Shown one piece after another: positions 54,501 to 64,000 of a stretch of DNA of 64,000 bases. Origin of the DNA: Larus michahellis. Taxonomy: Eukaryota; Chordata; Aves; Charadriiformes; Laridae. The notes beneath the pieces are model-generated. The model was not told the DNA's origin and searched no databases. It saw nothing but the letters and a program-made list of their open reading frames with translations. The stretch lies in assembly GCF_964199755.1 (NCBI RefSeq), contig NC_133930.1, forward strand, positions 29,933,571 to 29,997,570, read 5' to 3'. The translations under genes were made by a program, and so were the position numbers. Numbering within the stretch: position 1 is the stretch's first letter; the number at the start of each line of letters is the position of its first letter.

Positions 54501-57500
54501 AGAAGAAAAAAAAAAAAAAAAAGAAAAGAAAAGAGAGAGACACTGCTTTTTCTCCTCTCCCAAATGCTTATTATTTTCCTTACATTCCTTAAGCTAAATT
54601 TTACTATGGACAGAATGATAATCGGTATGACGTGTTTTAGAAGTCTAACTCTCTTTAGGATAATTTAAAAGGTTGGATTCTTTTACAGAGTATGCTTCAT
54701 CATCTGAAGAGCTGGTTTTGATCCTACATGCTTTTTTTTCCCCACCCCTGACATCCTTTCCATGTTCCTGATCTCATATAAACCCAGATGGGCTGACTCT
54801 GTATGTGAAGGGCACTCCTCCTTATACTCTTCTGTCCAAATTGATGTGACAGGATGACCAAACAGTAAACACTCCATTATCTTTGATCTCACATGATGGA
54901 AAAACACAGCCAATTCAGGAATTAAATGACACCTTGGAAGCTCAGCTAAAGCCTATGTGAACTAATCAGTTCAGTATCTGAACTAATAAACCCACAAGAA
55001 AGCAGAGTGCTTGTAACATAATACAGGAATGCCTCAATGATCTTGTACCAAGACAGCTCTGATCTGTCAGGGTTTATTTGCTTGGAACTTGCCCAGAAGT
55101 TGTTAGCTTGCAGAGTAGACTGTGGAAACAAAACCCAGCTGTGATTACGGCTGCTACACCCAAGAAAGAAAAGCCATCATCACACTGGGATGCTTTTATC
55201 TCTCCACACCCTGAGAGAAACAGACTTAGAGCCAAATCTCCATGCGAGGGCATGAAAACCCAATTCCCCGCTATGCAAAGTTGCTTAAATGGAAGAACTG
55301 CTCATATTTTTTAACGCAATAATCATCATAACCACTTTCTCCTCATATTACTCCTCCACATGCAGGGTATTTGCCTCACCTTTACCTCCCTGCCATTGCC
55401 TCTCAACCCATCAGTCCCAAAAAGCTGTAGCATGAGTACCAGTATAAGCACATTACAACCTATACATCATTAATTATCCTGCTTGCAAGAAAATTAATTG
55501 TGCACTATGAAGTCTTTTTTTTATCAGTGTGAAAAGGTAACTTCATGGTAATTTACAGACTAAAACATCTTAGAAATGATAAAATTTGCATGTAAACATA
55601 ATCTTAAGTATAAACACTTTATGAAACCCTATTAAACAATTTTTGCAAGAAAGCTGGGGAAACAGCACATTCCAAATGGAAGCAGATGCAGACTAAATCA
55701 TATTATCCTTATTGTTCATTCTGCAATTCCATGTAGGTGAAGCAAAACTGCTAGAGTGCTCTCATGCTTCAGACATCTATCTATATCCATTCTGGAAGCA
55801 AGGTAAGAATATTACATGGATTTTATCCAGAATAATAGTTATCATTTAATTATCAATATACTAAATGTCAAGTTTTGAGAGTTAAAGTGAATTAATGGTT
55901 TCATCATCCAACCAAAACTTGGATGTCTCTAAGTACTTTTCTTGTTTGAAGTCATGGTATACTACATTCAGGACTGTTGCCATGTTCCTGAACGTTTACT
56001 GAAGTTTATCCTGAAGTATCACTTTCCGAGATGCTACTTCTGCGAAATAAAAGAGCTAAACGTGCTAAACAATCTCTTTTACAATAATGAATTTGCACAA
56101 TAAGGACATTCTAGGCATGGATATTCTTGACATTTTAGGTTTGCTTGCAAAAGGGATAAGGTGACATCCTCATTCTAAAGTTTTCCACTAATTTAATCTC
56201 TTGAAATACTAGCAGAGCTCAAACTTCTAGGCCAAAGACCTTGACATTAAACAGATTCCAGTCGTCCTTTAGCCAGAATGAACATGTACAAAAGAAAGGG
56301 TAATTTGCAGCAAGCACTGAATCTAGCTTAAAAATGAATTAAAATAACATACGGAAGTGTAGAGGTCTTCTATGAAAAGAAAAAAATAATCATGATACAC
56401 AAATGTGATGAAACAGAAAAGGTGGAAAGGAATTAAATTGTTTGAAAAAAGTGGATGGATTCCTACTCTCATCCTCCTCTACACTGACAAACACACTGAC
56501 GATAGTATATTATTTTAGGAAAAAATCAGTTACTTACAGATATAATTAACTGTTTCATAAGTTTTGTGTCATCGATGCAATCAAATGCTGCCAGCAAGAC
56601 CAGATGAGAAAATTCACCCTGCAAAGATGAGACATGAGAAACCACATGCAGTCAAGTTCTATGAATGTACTAATTGACTTAGAATCAACATTTCTGAGAG
56701 TTTGTCTCAAACATGACACGACATAAACCACAAGCAAATTCTGTCTATTGTTATAGAATGAGAGAAGCCCAGAACGTAGGATTCCTCTGAAAGCAAGGTT
56801 TGTTAAGAGAAGTATGTTATTAAAACCAAGGTAGATTAAATTGATCTCCTGTTGTAAACAGATATAATGCTTTATCACATCCAAGCTATTAACCTAATCT
56901 ACTACTGTTTAATTATCATTTGAAATCATAGGATTTGCCTTGCAGGAACATTACATGTAGACTTTATTTCTATGGTGGACTTGCTTAAAACTGAAATAAA
57001 TCACATACTATTATTTTTTGAGATGAGCCATATAGTCTCTACTGCATTGCTGGAAAGCAAGCCTCTAGCATGCTCAAAAGCGCACAACCCAATTCACTTG
57101 TAGGTCAGTGAGACTCTACGTCAAAGTGAAGCCAGACCTTCAGTGCTCCAGTGTTGTTTTAGCTATTATTTACCCACTGTCTCATATTTCTATATAATAC
57201 ATGTCTTATAAAAATCTAACAACTCATTTATTCTGTTACTAGAAAACTATGGAGAAAAACACCACTTAGACCAGTGACATCCAAAGTGGGATGCACAAGA
57301 CAATCCACTGTGGTGCAGGAAGAAACCATTTTTTTGTACCATTAATAAACATATAAAAATATGTTATCTTTATCTCATCCCTTTAAAATTTCCATTTCTG
57401 TCTGTTTTATAATGTATACTAGCACAGTAGAATATGCACATAAATATACATATATTGGAAGTGCATACTCAGGGTTGTGTGATCAAAAAAGCTTGAAGAC

Positions 57501-60500
57501 CACTGATTAAGACCTCATCAACTATTAGTAAACCGAGCAATACAGCAACCAGGAAGGGAAGAAGTTTAAAAGGCTTTTCTTCACAGTTGCAGTTTTGCCC
57601 AGCACTATGTAATCTGGCTGCAACTGTTACTCTACCAGTGCTGCAGTCTCCAAACATACATGTTACTCAGAAAAAAATTAAATACAGGCTTTTTCCACTG
57701 TATGTCACTTCAGCGTTAATTCATTTTGAAGCTTCCCGACTAAAAAAAAAATTTATCGAGCATCTTAAAAGAAACATGCACATTCAAATGGCCGTTCTAA
57801 TGATAACCCCAACATCTTAATTTTTGTTCCTCTTCTGTATACATGTTATTTTACTCCCAACCAAGGAAAATTAACCAACAAGCCATATGGAGATGCAATA
57901 TAATGTTGGTCTCAAAAGAAAAAAAAAAAGAAGAAAAAAATTTAGGACTTTTAATTAATTCAACTACATTAAAGAAGGACAGTACTTCATGTGGTACCCC
58001 CAATGAAGCATCTCAATATGTCTCTAAATATTCCACAAAGTTCAATATATTTCATACTATCTAGTACATCACCACTATTTTAAACCTAGTTTTATTAAGA
58101 TCTCAGTTGTTCCCAGTACCAGAGCACATTCAAATTAGCCTCTATCAAACTACTTGTGTTTCAGAGACTATGATATAAATGGTTAATGAACACTCACCGT
58201 TGCTATTTTTTCAATATATGTCTTCATAGTTTTCACAATGACTTTTCTGTCCTACCCAAAAGGAAACAAGAAACCCAAATGAGCCTATAACGCCAGTGAT
58301 TCCAAATAACTAAATTGTTATTTATGCCTTCAAAAAGATAACCTTCAATTTGCTTACTAAAGCCTAATATTTGTGTGCCAGTGTCTTACATTTGTACTAT
58401 TAGTCAACACCTGGAAACAGCGTGATGACTTAAACCTGAACTGCGAAAGACTCAATCCCAGGGAGGTTCTGTGATATGTTTACAAGTCCAGCACATGAAT
58501 CGGAGATGCCAAAATGGGAAACTTGGGGAAAAAAAAAAAAACAAAACCAACAACAAACCACCCACCAAAAACCAGACCACCACATATGCCACCTATAGCT
58601 TTTTCATTACTTACAGAGAGGAATGTACAGTAGAACATGTGCACAATTTATATATAAATATACATATTGGGGAAGCATGCTCAGGGTTGCGTGATCAAGA
58701 GATTGGAGACCACTGATAGAGACCACATCAACTATTAGTAAACAGAACAAAAGAACAAGCAGACCACCACATATGTTCACCAATATCTTCTTCCTTACTT
58801 AGAGAAGAGGAACGTACTTGAACTATTAATTTGAAAAGAAACATTCAACAGGACCTGAAAGTTCAAAGTAGCAACAACTCTAGCCTGTTGCAAAACCCCT
58901 TTACTACCAAGATTTTCTGGCAGAAAGTTTCCTCAGTGCCTGTACTTTTGGCTCTTGCAATCACTGCTCAGTCTTCTTTAGATACATTACTAGCGCCAGA
59001 TCCCAGCAACTTCTTATTTTTTTCTGCAGTCTTTTGTAACAAGCTGACTATTTTCATAAGTTGTCTTTTTTCTTTTTAATAATACAGACAAAGATAGGAG
59101 GTATGACAATATTTACAAAGAGATGATGGCATATGTTAACACCTGAAGCATTTCAGGATACCGTATCTGCAGAAGAAACTACAGCACAGTTCCTGTAACA
59201 TTTTCGAGGTCTTGGCATTCCAAAGACAAACATTGTTCCACATTATGGCTTTTTTACTGTCCTCTCCCTACTGCCAATTTCACCTGCATGAAAAAATCTA
59301 AAGGAGGAATGAACGGCCAATAATCTTAAAATGGAAAAGCTTTATGTTTCATCTGCAAGATCCCCGCTAAAAAAAAAAAAAGGGAGATTCTTCCCCTACA
59401 AAAATCATAATGAAAGCATTTGATTCACAAAAAACTACTGCTTATATTTGCCAATAGGTAAAGTGGGGCAATTTTAAACCTTGCTCTCAATACTTAACTG
59501 CATCAAAATGTGTGCTGGCAGAAGGACCCACGCAAGCAATCATACTCACGCTCTCAGACTAGACTACTATTAAAGAGGACTGGGTACACTGAAACCAAAG
59601 AGTACCTTGGGAGTACCATGCCATAAGCAGTGCATTGCTACTCGGGCTCCATCATGAGTGTGTGCCAGGTAGATGACAGCCTCTCTGATAGCTTCTATCA
59701 TTTCCTGGGGAAGAAAACGTGATAAAGCAAAAAGGTGAAAGAAAAGGCCTGACAAATCTCAAGGTGGGCAGATGAGGGCATGAAAGGATTTTTTGTCTGC
59801 CCACACTACTGACAGCATCACTGGCTCTACAGAACCATTCTCATTGCCTTGACATATGAAAAATGGCCTCAAAAGGAGTCCAACAGACTGTAAATGACAT
59901 AAGCTTTCTCCCTTCAAAACTATTCATATATCCATCATATTCACCCTATGAAATCAGACCTGTTTCAAAGCTCATCAGTTGTCCTATTACAGACAATTCA
60001 AAGGGTGCTCAGAACTGAGACTGAAATTAGAGCAGACAAAGACAACTAAATCTTTGAAGGTGATGCAATTTATTTATACATACAAGGTATTAGCCAGAAA
60101 GCAAGAACTAAACGGTCATTTAAGCACCAGGTGACGTTATAAATCAGATATGACAAGATTCAGCCAAAAGTTAGTCTTCATATGAAAGGAATGAGGTTAT
60201 GAAGCCATGTGACAAAATAACACCATCAGTCAAAAAAGAAAAAACAAACCAACCCCCCCTTCCCAGGTTAATAGTCACTACTTCTGTTATTATTGGATAG
60301 ATTTCTTTGACATGAAGCTCCCACCTGTCTCCCTTTCTATCCCTAGCTGCTTCTTGCTGCCTAATCAAAAGTTCCAATCTTCTTACCATTTATTTAGAAA
60401 CTGCTCAATCACAACACGGTTGGTGTCACTAGCGATATGCACAGGCAGAAACAGATCTACAAAAGGGGTTTCCAAACCCCAAAGACAATATCCATATGCT

Positions 60501-63500
60501 ACCGTGTCTGTACAAAAAGCCAGGCAAGGAGGAAGAGATATGCCCTTAGTCCCCCAGTTCACAAAAGACTGAATCCAGAAGCATTCTCTGACAAAGCACA
60601 AAACCACGCACAGGAACCTTTCATTAGGTAACATCTGGACTCAGAATAGGCCACAAATAGTCCACCTTCCCACCCCTAGCTTTCCACTGAAAGGCAAAAG
60701 AAGACAAAAAACCCAAAACATACTTACGGATCTTTGTTTCGGAAGAGCATGAGTGAAAAAGTCCAAAAATACTTTATGTACCAGTGAGTGCTTTATCACA
60801 GCCTCTCTGTATTTGGGAAGAAGAAAATAAGCAAAATTCCCACACAAGTAATGGTTTTAATGTAAGCTAGCAATATTTCATTTGCAGATAAAAAAGAAAA
60901 AGTTAGGTAGTGAGGTGCACAGAAAACACAGTCATTCTGGATTATATGTTTAGCATTTACAGTATGTGGAAAACTCTACCACAACTTACAAGTTCTAAAA
61001 CCTAGCAAAATATTTTCTCCTCAAGACCACTGGAGAAGCTTATCCAATAATGCGTTATGGAAGCACACCACGCTGGGATTTCTACCAATTATTTGACTGG
61101 GGCAGGGGACACTTTAGTTTATACAAGTGGAGTTCGAAAATAAGATACAATATTGCCTATGACAGTTCAGACAAAACCATAGCTACTTACTACACAACAC
61201 AGCAATGTTACAGTTTAATAGAGTATCAATATCGCTGTCATCTGAGCTTAAAAGAGTATCAATATCACAGTCTGTTTGTACGACAGAAACAAACTGGTTC
61301 ATGATAGTCACACCTTAAACCAATTTTTGTCCTTACTTTTGTGCCATTGGTGTAAGAATCTGTTTCATTTCATCCAAGATGGCCTCTCTCTTTTCAGGCT
61401 GAGCTTCTAACACTTTATCCAGTGTTGGGACAACTGGTGTCTGAAATGAATGCACAGAGGTTTAATCATTCCCAGTAAGTACTGGGAGCTCATAGAAAAT
61501 TATACTCTTTAGTCCCTTTTCAATCAAAATTCATGAACAATACCACAAACAAAATGAATCTCCTGCAAAACTAACAGTTTTTACAATTTTAAAAATAAAA
61601 CGCTTATCTACTTTGATTATGTCAAAAAGCTGTATAGTTAAGTTTCTACAAATTGAATACTCGTTATTAGCAAACAAAAGCTACTTCAATGGTTTGAACT
61701 GCTTTTTGCCAATTCTGGTGAGCTCCTCATGAGACCGTAAGATACAAGGCAAAATACACCACATCGGTACTGTGTTAAGGGACTCCTGAGATAAGCAGAA
61801 ATTCTGCATGACAGTATGCACATGACAAGGGGTAGCAAAGCAACAAGTCAATGAACTGAGAAGTTAACCAGGGCCCAAGAAATTCCAGTTCAAGAACAGC
61901 AGAGAGGAGGAATATGTACCATATACCTTAAATATGGAAACACTTGCGGGTATCTCATCTAACCAATTACACTGGTAACTCTTGTAAAAGAATCTGTTGT
62001 TTGAAAAACAGTTTGACTAGACAGAAAATTAGAAAAAATGCATTTCTAACTGTCCCTGCTGGGTGGGGAAGAGGGGTGGAGAGTTGGTGGCAGGATGGGG
62101 AAAGTGAACCACGCATTTCGTATCATAGAATCATAGAATTGTTAGGGTTGGAAGGGACCTTAAAGATCATCTAGTTCCAACCCCTCTGCCATGGGCAGGG
62201 ACACCAACCACTAGACCAGGTTGCTCAGAGCCCCATCCAGCCTGGCCTTGAACACTTCCAGGGATGGAACTTTCACCACCTCTCTGGGCAACCTGTAACA
62301 CCAAGAAACTCCATGTCTCTTTAAGGATTATACCGTAATGTCTTATAAACCCACATACTGTTGAGTCTCAGGTTTGCACCACAATGTAAGACTTGAAGCA
62401 TGCATGCCAAGAATGCTAGAATGATGGAAGCTAACACTGCATTTGATTTCAGAGGCTGTTGTACACCCAGTACAAATTACAGCCCACAAACACAGCAAAC
62501 ATGCGTTTCTATTACAGAGTTGCAAAATGCTTTACTAACACTTATAATAACTCATAAAGAAAAAAAACAGCAATACCGTTCAGAAGTGAGCTGTTAATTT
62601 CTTATACAACTTTAACAGAAATCATGGGTAAAGGTGTGCTGTGTAGTGTAGTTAATAATTGCGCAAAACAGTTTTGAACTTTGCAGCAAATAAAACTATT
62701 TGTACCTCTAAAGGAAACCAACTTTCCAAATGAGCAAGAAAAACAGAAGTCAAAAGAAAGGAGGTTGTATTTTTTAAAAAGATTCCCAGTGCCTGATGAG
62801 GATCTACATCTAAATGGTTTCAAGAGTGTTTGGAGTCAAGTCCTATAGTCTCCATGGGAAAAGAAAACAAAGCCAAAAATTAAGCCTAAATAGCATACCA
62901 TATATAGATGCAGGCACGTTCTGCCCACGCTCAGTCCTCATGAGACATAAGGCAGTTCTGACACAAAAAACATCTTGAGCATTAATGGGGAATTAAGCCT
63001 AAATCTTATCTCATCTAGGATGACCGCTTCATGCTAGACTCTATGACACTATGATAACTGCAACAATATATTAGACTGTCTTTGATAAGCAGAGCAAGCT
63101 CATACATCAACATAATACATTATACATAGTTCAATCTGAAAAATCACAAAAATTTAATCTAGAATAGAAATGTGCAAGTAATCGTAACATTTAAACATGC
63201 TAAACTAGACTACATTTGGACAGCTGACAGAAAGAAATTTAATCAAAAGAAATAGTAGGTATGATAAGCAAGGTATTACTGACACAACACCTTGGATGTT
63301 AAAACCTTAGACTAGAAAGTATTTGAACATCACCTTGTAAACCTGGAAAGTGTTCCCATATAGTTCTTCTGTCAGCATATTCCTCTGCTCCAGAATGGCT
63401 TTGTCATTATACGCATATTCCACTACAGCAGATGCTTCGGCATGACGGAGCATTTTTTTCACATGGCCCTTAAAACTTTTTATTATTTCTGCAACTTGTG

Positions 63501-63508
63501 GTTTTGTC
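42424..63508 (-). CDS. PUM3: PUM3 (Puf-A, KIAA0020), eleven 3' exons, 5' end outside
   Basis: Nucleolar Puf-family protein, homologue of yeast Puf6, known to bind RNA/DNA without strict sequence choice, to act in large-subunit rRNA processing and to interact with PARP1. Coding exons on the - strand: 63508-63334, 61440-61337, 60806-60728, 59704-59606, 58251-58198, 56618-56538, 51106-50964, 50188-49966, 48905-48818, 46866-46776, 42553-42424. They splice in phase throughout (1267 nt, 421 whole codons plus stop, no internal stop) with GT-AG borders. The product aligns collinearly with the C-terminal two-thirds of the 648-residue human protein, from just before KPQVAEII to LLEKLTS. About 227 N-terminal residues lie past the right edge. 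The Puf-like helical repeats run through most exons and the CPL-type region lies in the C-terminal half. It faces KCNV2 tail to tail. Confidence 0.96.
42655..42833 (-). mobile_element. Diverged CR1 relic in the last PUM3 intron
   Basis: On the + strand, 'ctcccagctgaactggcccc', 'cacagcatgtcctcc', 'acgcgctccag' and 'cctttcttgtaataggggtc' followed by 'aaaactgga' follow the order of a reverse-oriented CR1 C-terminal coding region. It is sense with respect to PUM3. Because it contains no early stop in one frame, the frame of the last exon runs upstream through it to 42834, but the splice acceptor at 42554 shows that this is not coding. Confidence 0.6.
42834..46775 (-). other. PUM3: PUM3 final intron, remainder
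   Basis: Together with 42554-42833 this makes a 4.2-kb intron with GTACGT donor (46775) and TTGTAG acceptor (42554). AT-rich, with no recognised element beyond the CR1 relic. Confidence 0.85.
46776..46866 (-). CDS. PUM3: PUM3 exon
   Basis: 91 nt with 'attttacag' acceptor and 'ttg|gtacgt' donor. It completes the split codon G|TT from the previous exon, then reads [20 protein letters not shown] and VNRGAIILC, ending TG. It matches the human segment ending VNRGAIIL. Confidence 0.96.
46867..48817 (-). other. PUM3: PUM3 intron
   Basis: 1.95-kb AT-rich intron with GTATGT donor at 48817. A-rich purine run near 48056-48087. No transposon recognised. Confidence 0.85.
48818..48905 (-). CDS. PUM3: PUM3 exon
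   Basis: 88 nt with 'ccccttacag' acceptor and 'aag|gtatgt' donor. Reads [20 protein letters not shown] and EKMRESGKE plus one base of a split codon. The [14 protein letters not shown] block is strongly conserved in PUM3/Puf6. Confidence 0.97.
49479..49520 (+). repeat. 22-bp tandem duplication in a PUM3 intron
   Basis: 'gtaaagacaaacagctatta' occurs at 49479 and again at 49501, separated by two bases. The copies are identical. It lies in the intron 48906-49965. Confidence 0.95.
49966..50188 (-). CDS. PUM3: PUM3 exon, largest seen here
   Basis: 223 nt with 'tttcttcag' acceptor and 'cag|gtaacg' donor. It completes AG|T (Ser) and reads from [17 protein letters not shown] through [18 protein letters not shown] to VPGGRDGQ. 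This falls in the C-terminal half of the protein, where the CPL-type domain lies. Confidence 0.97.
50964..51106 (-). CDS. PUM3: PUM3 exon
   Basis: 143 nt with 'cttttacag' acceptor and 'atag|gtaact' donor. Reads [34 protein letters not shown] and on to QQGDGNAY plus AG. The [19 protein letters not shown] block is a hallmark of PUM3. Confidence 0.97.
51107..51741 (-). other. PUM3: PUM3 intron, part before the CR1 insertion
   Basis: AT-rich intronic sequence; no feature seen. The intron as a whole spans 51107-56537 and contains the CR1 at 51742-53099. Confidence 0.8.
51742..53099 (+). mobile_element. CR1 LINE with most of a reverse transcriptase
   Basis: A 5'-truncated CR1 antisense to PUM3. 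A frame open from 51742 to 52521 covers the RT: KVMEQ, the palm aspartate in [11 protein letters not shown] (about 51943-51975), [20 protein letters not shown] (about 52120-52179) and the catalytic FADD (52211-52222). A one-base insertion near 52510 ends this frame at a TAG, and a one-base loss near 52537 returns to the original frame, which then continues through [14 protein letters not shown] to GALRDMV and a stop at 53011-53013. The 3' tail ends 'caattctatgattctatgag'. It is the best-preserved CR1 in the window, but has no endonuclease and no promoter. Confidence 0.94.
53100..56537 (-). other. PUM3: PUM3 intron, part after the CR1 insertion
   Basis: AT-rich. Contains A-rich runs near 54506-54537 and T-rich runs near 54060-54071. 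A 135-codon frame starts at 53101 (+) directly after the CR1 tail but shows no family. Donor GTGAG-like sequence is replaced by GTAAGT at the 56537 end. Confidence 0.75.
56538..56618 (-). CDS. PUM3: PUM3 exon
   Basis: 81 nt, phase 0 at both ends, with 'tctttgcag' acceptor and 'tct|gtaagt' donor. Reads [20 protein letters not shown] and MKQLIIS. It corresponds to the human [20 protein letters not shown] block. Confidence 0.97.
57272..57505 (+). mobile_element. hAT (Charlie-type) nonautonomous DNA transposon relic
   Basis: Begins CAGTGACATCCAAAGTGGGA and ends 'gatcaaaaaagcttgaagac' CACTG. The ends are imperfect inverted repeats of the CAGTGG-TC-CAAA kind typical of hAT/Charlie elements. The flanking octamers 'acttagac' (57264-57271) and 'attaagac' (57506-57513) agree at six of eight positions, as an aged 8-bp target-site duplication would. 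About 234 bp, without coding capacity, in the PUM3 intron 56619-58197. Confidence 0.6.
57422..57550 (+). repeat. Direct repeat, copy 1 (hAT right end plus flank)
   Basis: Matches 58627-58756 at roughly 80% by eye. It covers the right end of the hAT relic ('actcagggttg', 'gtgatcaa', 'gaccactga') and about 40 bases of flank ('catcaactattagtaaac'). Confidence 0.8.
58198..58251 (-). CDS. PUM3: PUM3 small exon
   Basis: 54 nt, 18 codons, phase 0 at both ends, with 'ttgggtag' acceptor and 'acg|gtgagt' donor. Reads [18 protein letters not shown], matching human [18 protein letters not shown]. Too short to be found as an open frame alone. Confidence 0.96.
58575..58822 (+). repeat. Imperfect tandem duplication, 187-bp period
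   Basis: 'gaccaccacatatg' starts at 58575 and again at 58762. Each is followed by a similar segment ('cattacttacagagaggaa' versus 'ccttacttagagaagaggaa'). Copy 2 of the hAT right-end repeat lies inside the first unit. It lies in the PUM3 intron 58252-59605. Confidence 0.7.
58627..58756 (+). repeat. Direct repeat, copy 2 (hAT right end plus flank)
   Basis: Diverged copy of 57422-57550, about 1.2 kb downstream. Because similarity extends past the transposon end into flanking sequence, it arose by segmental duplication and not by an independent insertion. Confidence 0.8.
59606..59704 (-). CDS. PUM3: PUM3 exon
   Basis: 99 nt, 33 codons, phase 0 at both ends, with 'cttccccag' acceptor and 'aag|gtactc' donor. 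Reads [20 protein letters not shown] and [13 protein letters not shown]. The [18 protein letters not shown] block is the most conserved stretch of the family. Confidence 0.98.
60728..60806 (-). CDS. PUM3: PUM3 exon
   Basis: 79 nt with 'caaatacag' acceptor and 'tcc|gtaagt' donor. It completes the AA|A lysine codon and reads [20 protein letters not shown] and LPKQRS. Confidence 0.97.
61337..61440 (-). CDS. PUM3: PUM3 exon, contains the HA-8-equivalent peptide
   Basis: 104 nt with 'catttcag' acceptor and 'aaaa|gtaagg' donor. Reads [20 protein letters not shown] and [14 protein letters not shown] plus [11 protein letters not shown] is the counterpart of the human HA-8 minor histocompatibility peptide region ([10 protein letters not shown]); the bird sequence has the proline form. 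Confidence 0.97.
61441..62120 (-). other. PUM3: PUM3 intron, part
   Basis: AT-rich intron sequence; no feature seen. The whole intron is 61441-63333. Confidence 0.8.
62121..62300 (-). mobile_element. CR1 LINE 3' end fragment, reverse orientation
   Basis: On the + strand it starts with the inverted CR1 tail 'tcatagaatcatagaattgt' followed by 'ggttggaagggacctta', then 'ccagcctggccttgaacac' and 'tctctgggcaacctgt', where it is 5'-truncated. It is sense with respect to PUM3. The low divergence of the tail repeat suggests a relatively late insertion. Confidence 0.92.
62301..63333 (-). other. PUM3: PUM3 intron, remainder
   Basis: AT-rich, no recognised element. Confidence 0.75.
63334..63508 (-). 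CDS. PUM3: PUM3 exon, most 5' exon inside the window
   Basis: 175 nt with 'gtgaaacag' acceptor and 'aag|gtgatg' donor. After one base of a split codon it reads [40 protein letters not shown] and [18 protein letters not shown]. This is nearly identical to the human segment and fixes the identity of the gene. Confidence 0.98.
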
Positions 63509-64000
63509 CTGTTTCACAGGGGAAGATAAGACAGGAAGCGTTAAAGCTTTAGGGACAAGCTGACCTATCAATAGTTTTATTTTCAGAAGCACATTTAGGT
63601 GATAAATTTTAGCACAGAAACCAGGAAATCTGGTCAGCCTTACAGCATTTATGAAAATATGGTGAGAAGGCCAGGAACCTCGAGAAATCATGAGGCCTTT
63701 TGAGGATAAGAAAAGAATCCAGTGGATAAATTCTACAGAATAAAGGATGCCTTCGTGAAACACTAAGCAGAGAAAAGTTCAAAAAGCCAGTTTTTTTGCA
63801 TAAGGCGAAGATCAACTTTGAGCACGCATTTGAGCTTTTTTTTTTTTTGCATGTGTTCTTGATGTGTACAGTTCTAGCTTTACTTTTTGCAAAAGGAAAA
63901 CTGCCGTTAGCAATACCAGACACTCTCCTGTCTTATCACTACTATAAACATGATTCCAGAGACATATCTTTTATTCATCATGCACTATAGATTAAGAGCA
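63509..64000 (-). other. PUM3: PUM3 intron continuing past the window edge
   Basis: Intronic sequence upstream of the exon at 63334-63508. No further exon is seen before the edge; the remaining 5' exons must lie beyond 64000. Confidence 0.7.

Overview
The window is vertebrate, and almost certainly a bird. It carries several CR1 LINE copies in the avian/reptilian style (5'-truncated, ending in short ATTCTATG-like repeats), compact introns, and two protein genes whose exons can be read directly. The genes are KCNV2 (Kv8.2, a silent/modifier potassium-channel subunit, + strand, two coding exons) and the 3' two-thirds of PUM3 (KIAA0020 / Puf-A, - strand, eleven coding exons visible, 5' end beyond the right edge). 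These genes also sit tail to tail on human 9p24.2, which corresponds to the avian Z chromosome, so a Z-linked location is inferred. Species cannot be told from the sequence.

Layout. 1-21990: gene-poor DNA upstream of KCNV2. It holds a CR1 copy at 4588-5672, a 200-nt uninterrupted pyrimidine tract at 8826-9025, two phase-compatible exon-like segments of an unassigned gene (13173-13301 and 15961-16040), a near-identical ~470-bp inverted duplication (15412-15883 and 16941-17410), and a reverse-strand CR1 at 17351-19450. 21991-28490: KCNV2, with exon 1 encoding residues 1-480 and exon 2 residues 481-571, split by a 4.4-kb intron just before the selectivity filter. 28491-42300: intergenic DNA between the two gene ends, with one CR1 3' fragment and a small CpG-rich patch. 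42300-64000: PUM3 on the - strand, with introns containing a 1.36-kb CR1 with most of a reverse transcriptase, a hAT-like nonautonomous DNA transposon with a local duplication of its right end, and smaller CR1 relics.

The two genes are not known to act together. KCNV2 forms heteromeric channels with Kv2 subunits in photoreceptors; PUM3 is a nucleolar Puf-family nucleic-acid-binding protein linked to large-subunit ribosome biogenesis. The most unusual structure is the inverted duplication. Its left arm copies a CR1 3' junction from the right arm, so the duplication postdates that CR1 insertion, and the arms contain a run of about 300 identical bases. No tRNA or rRNA gene, CRISPR array or convincing retroviral element was seen.
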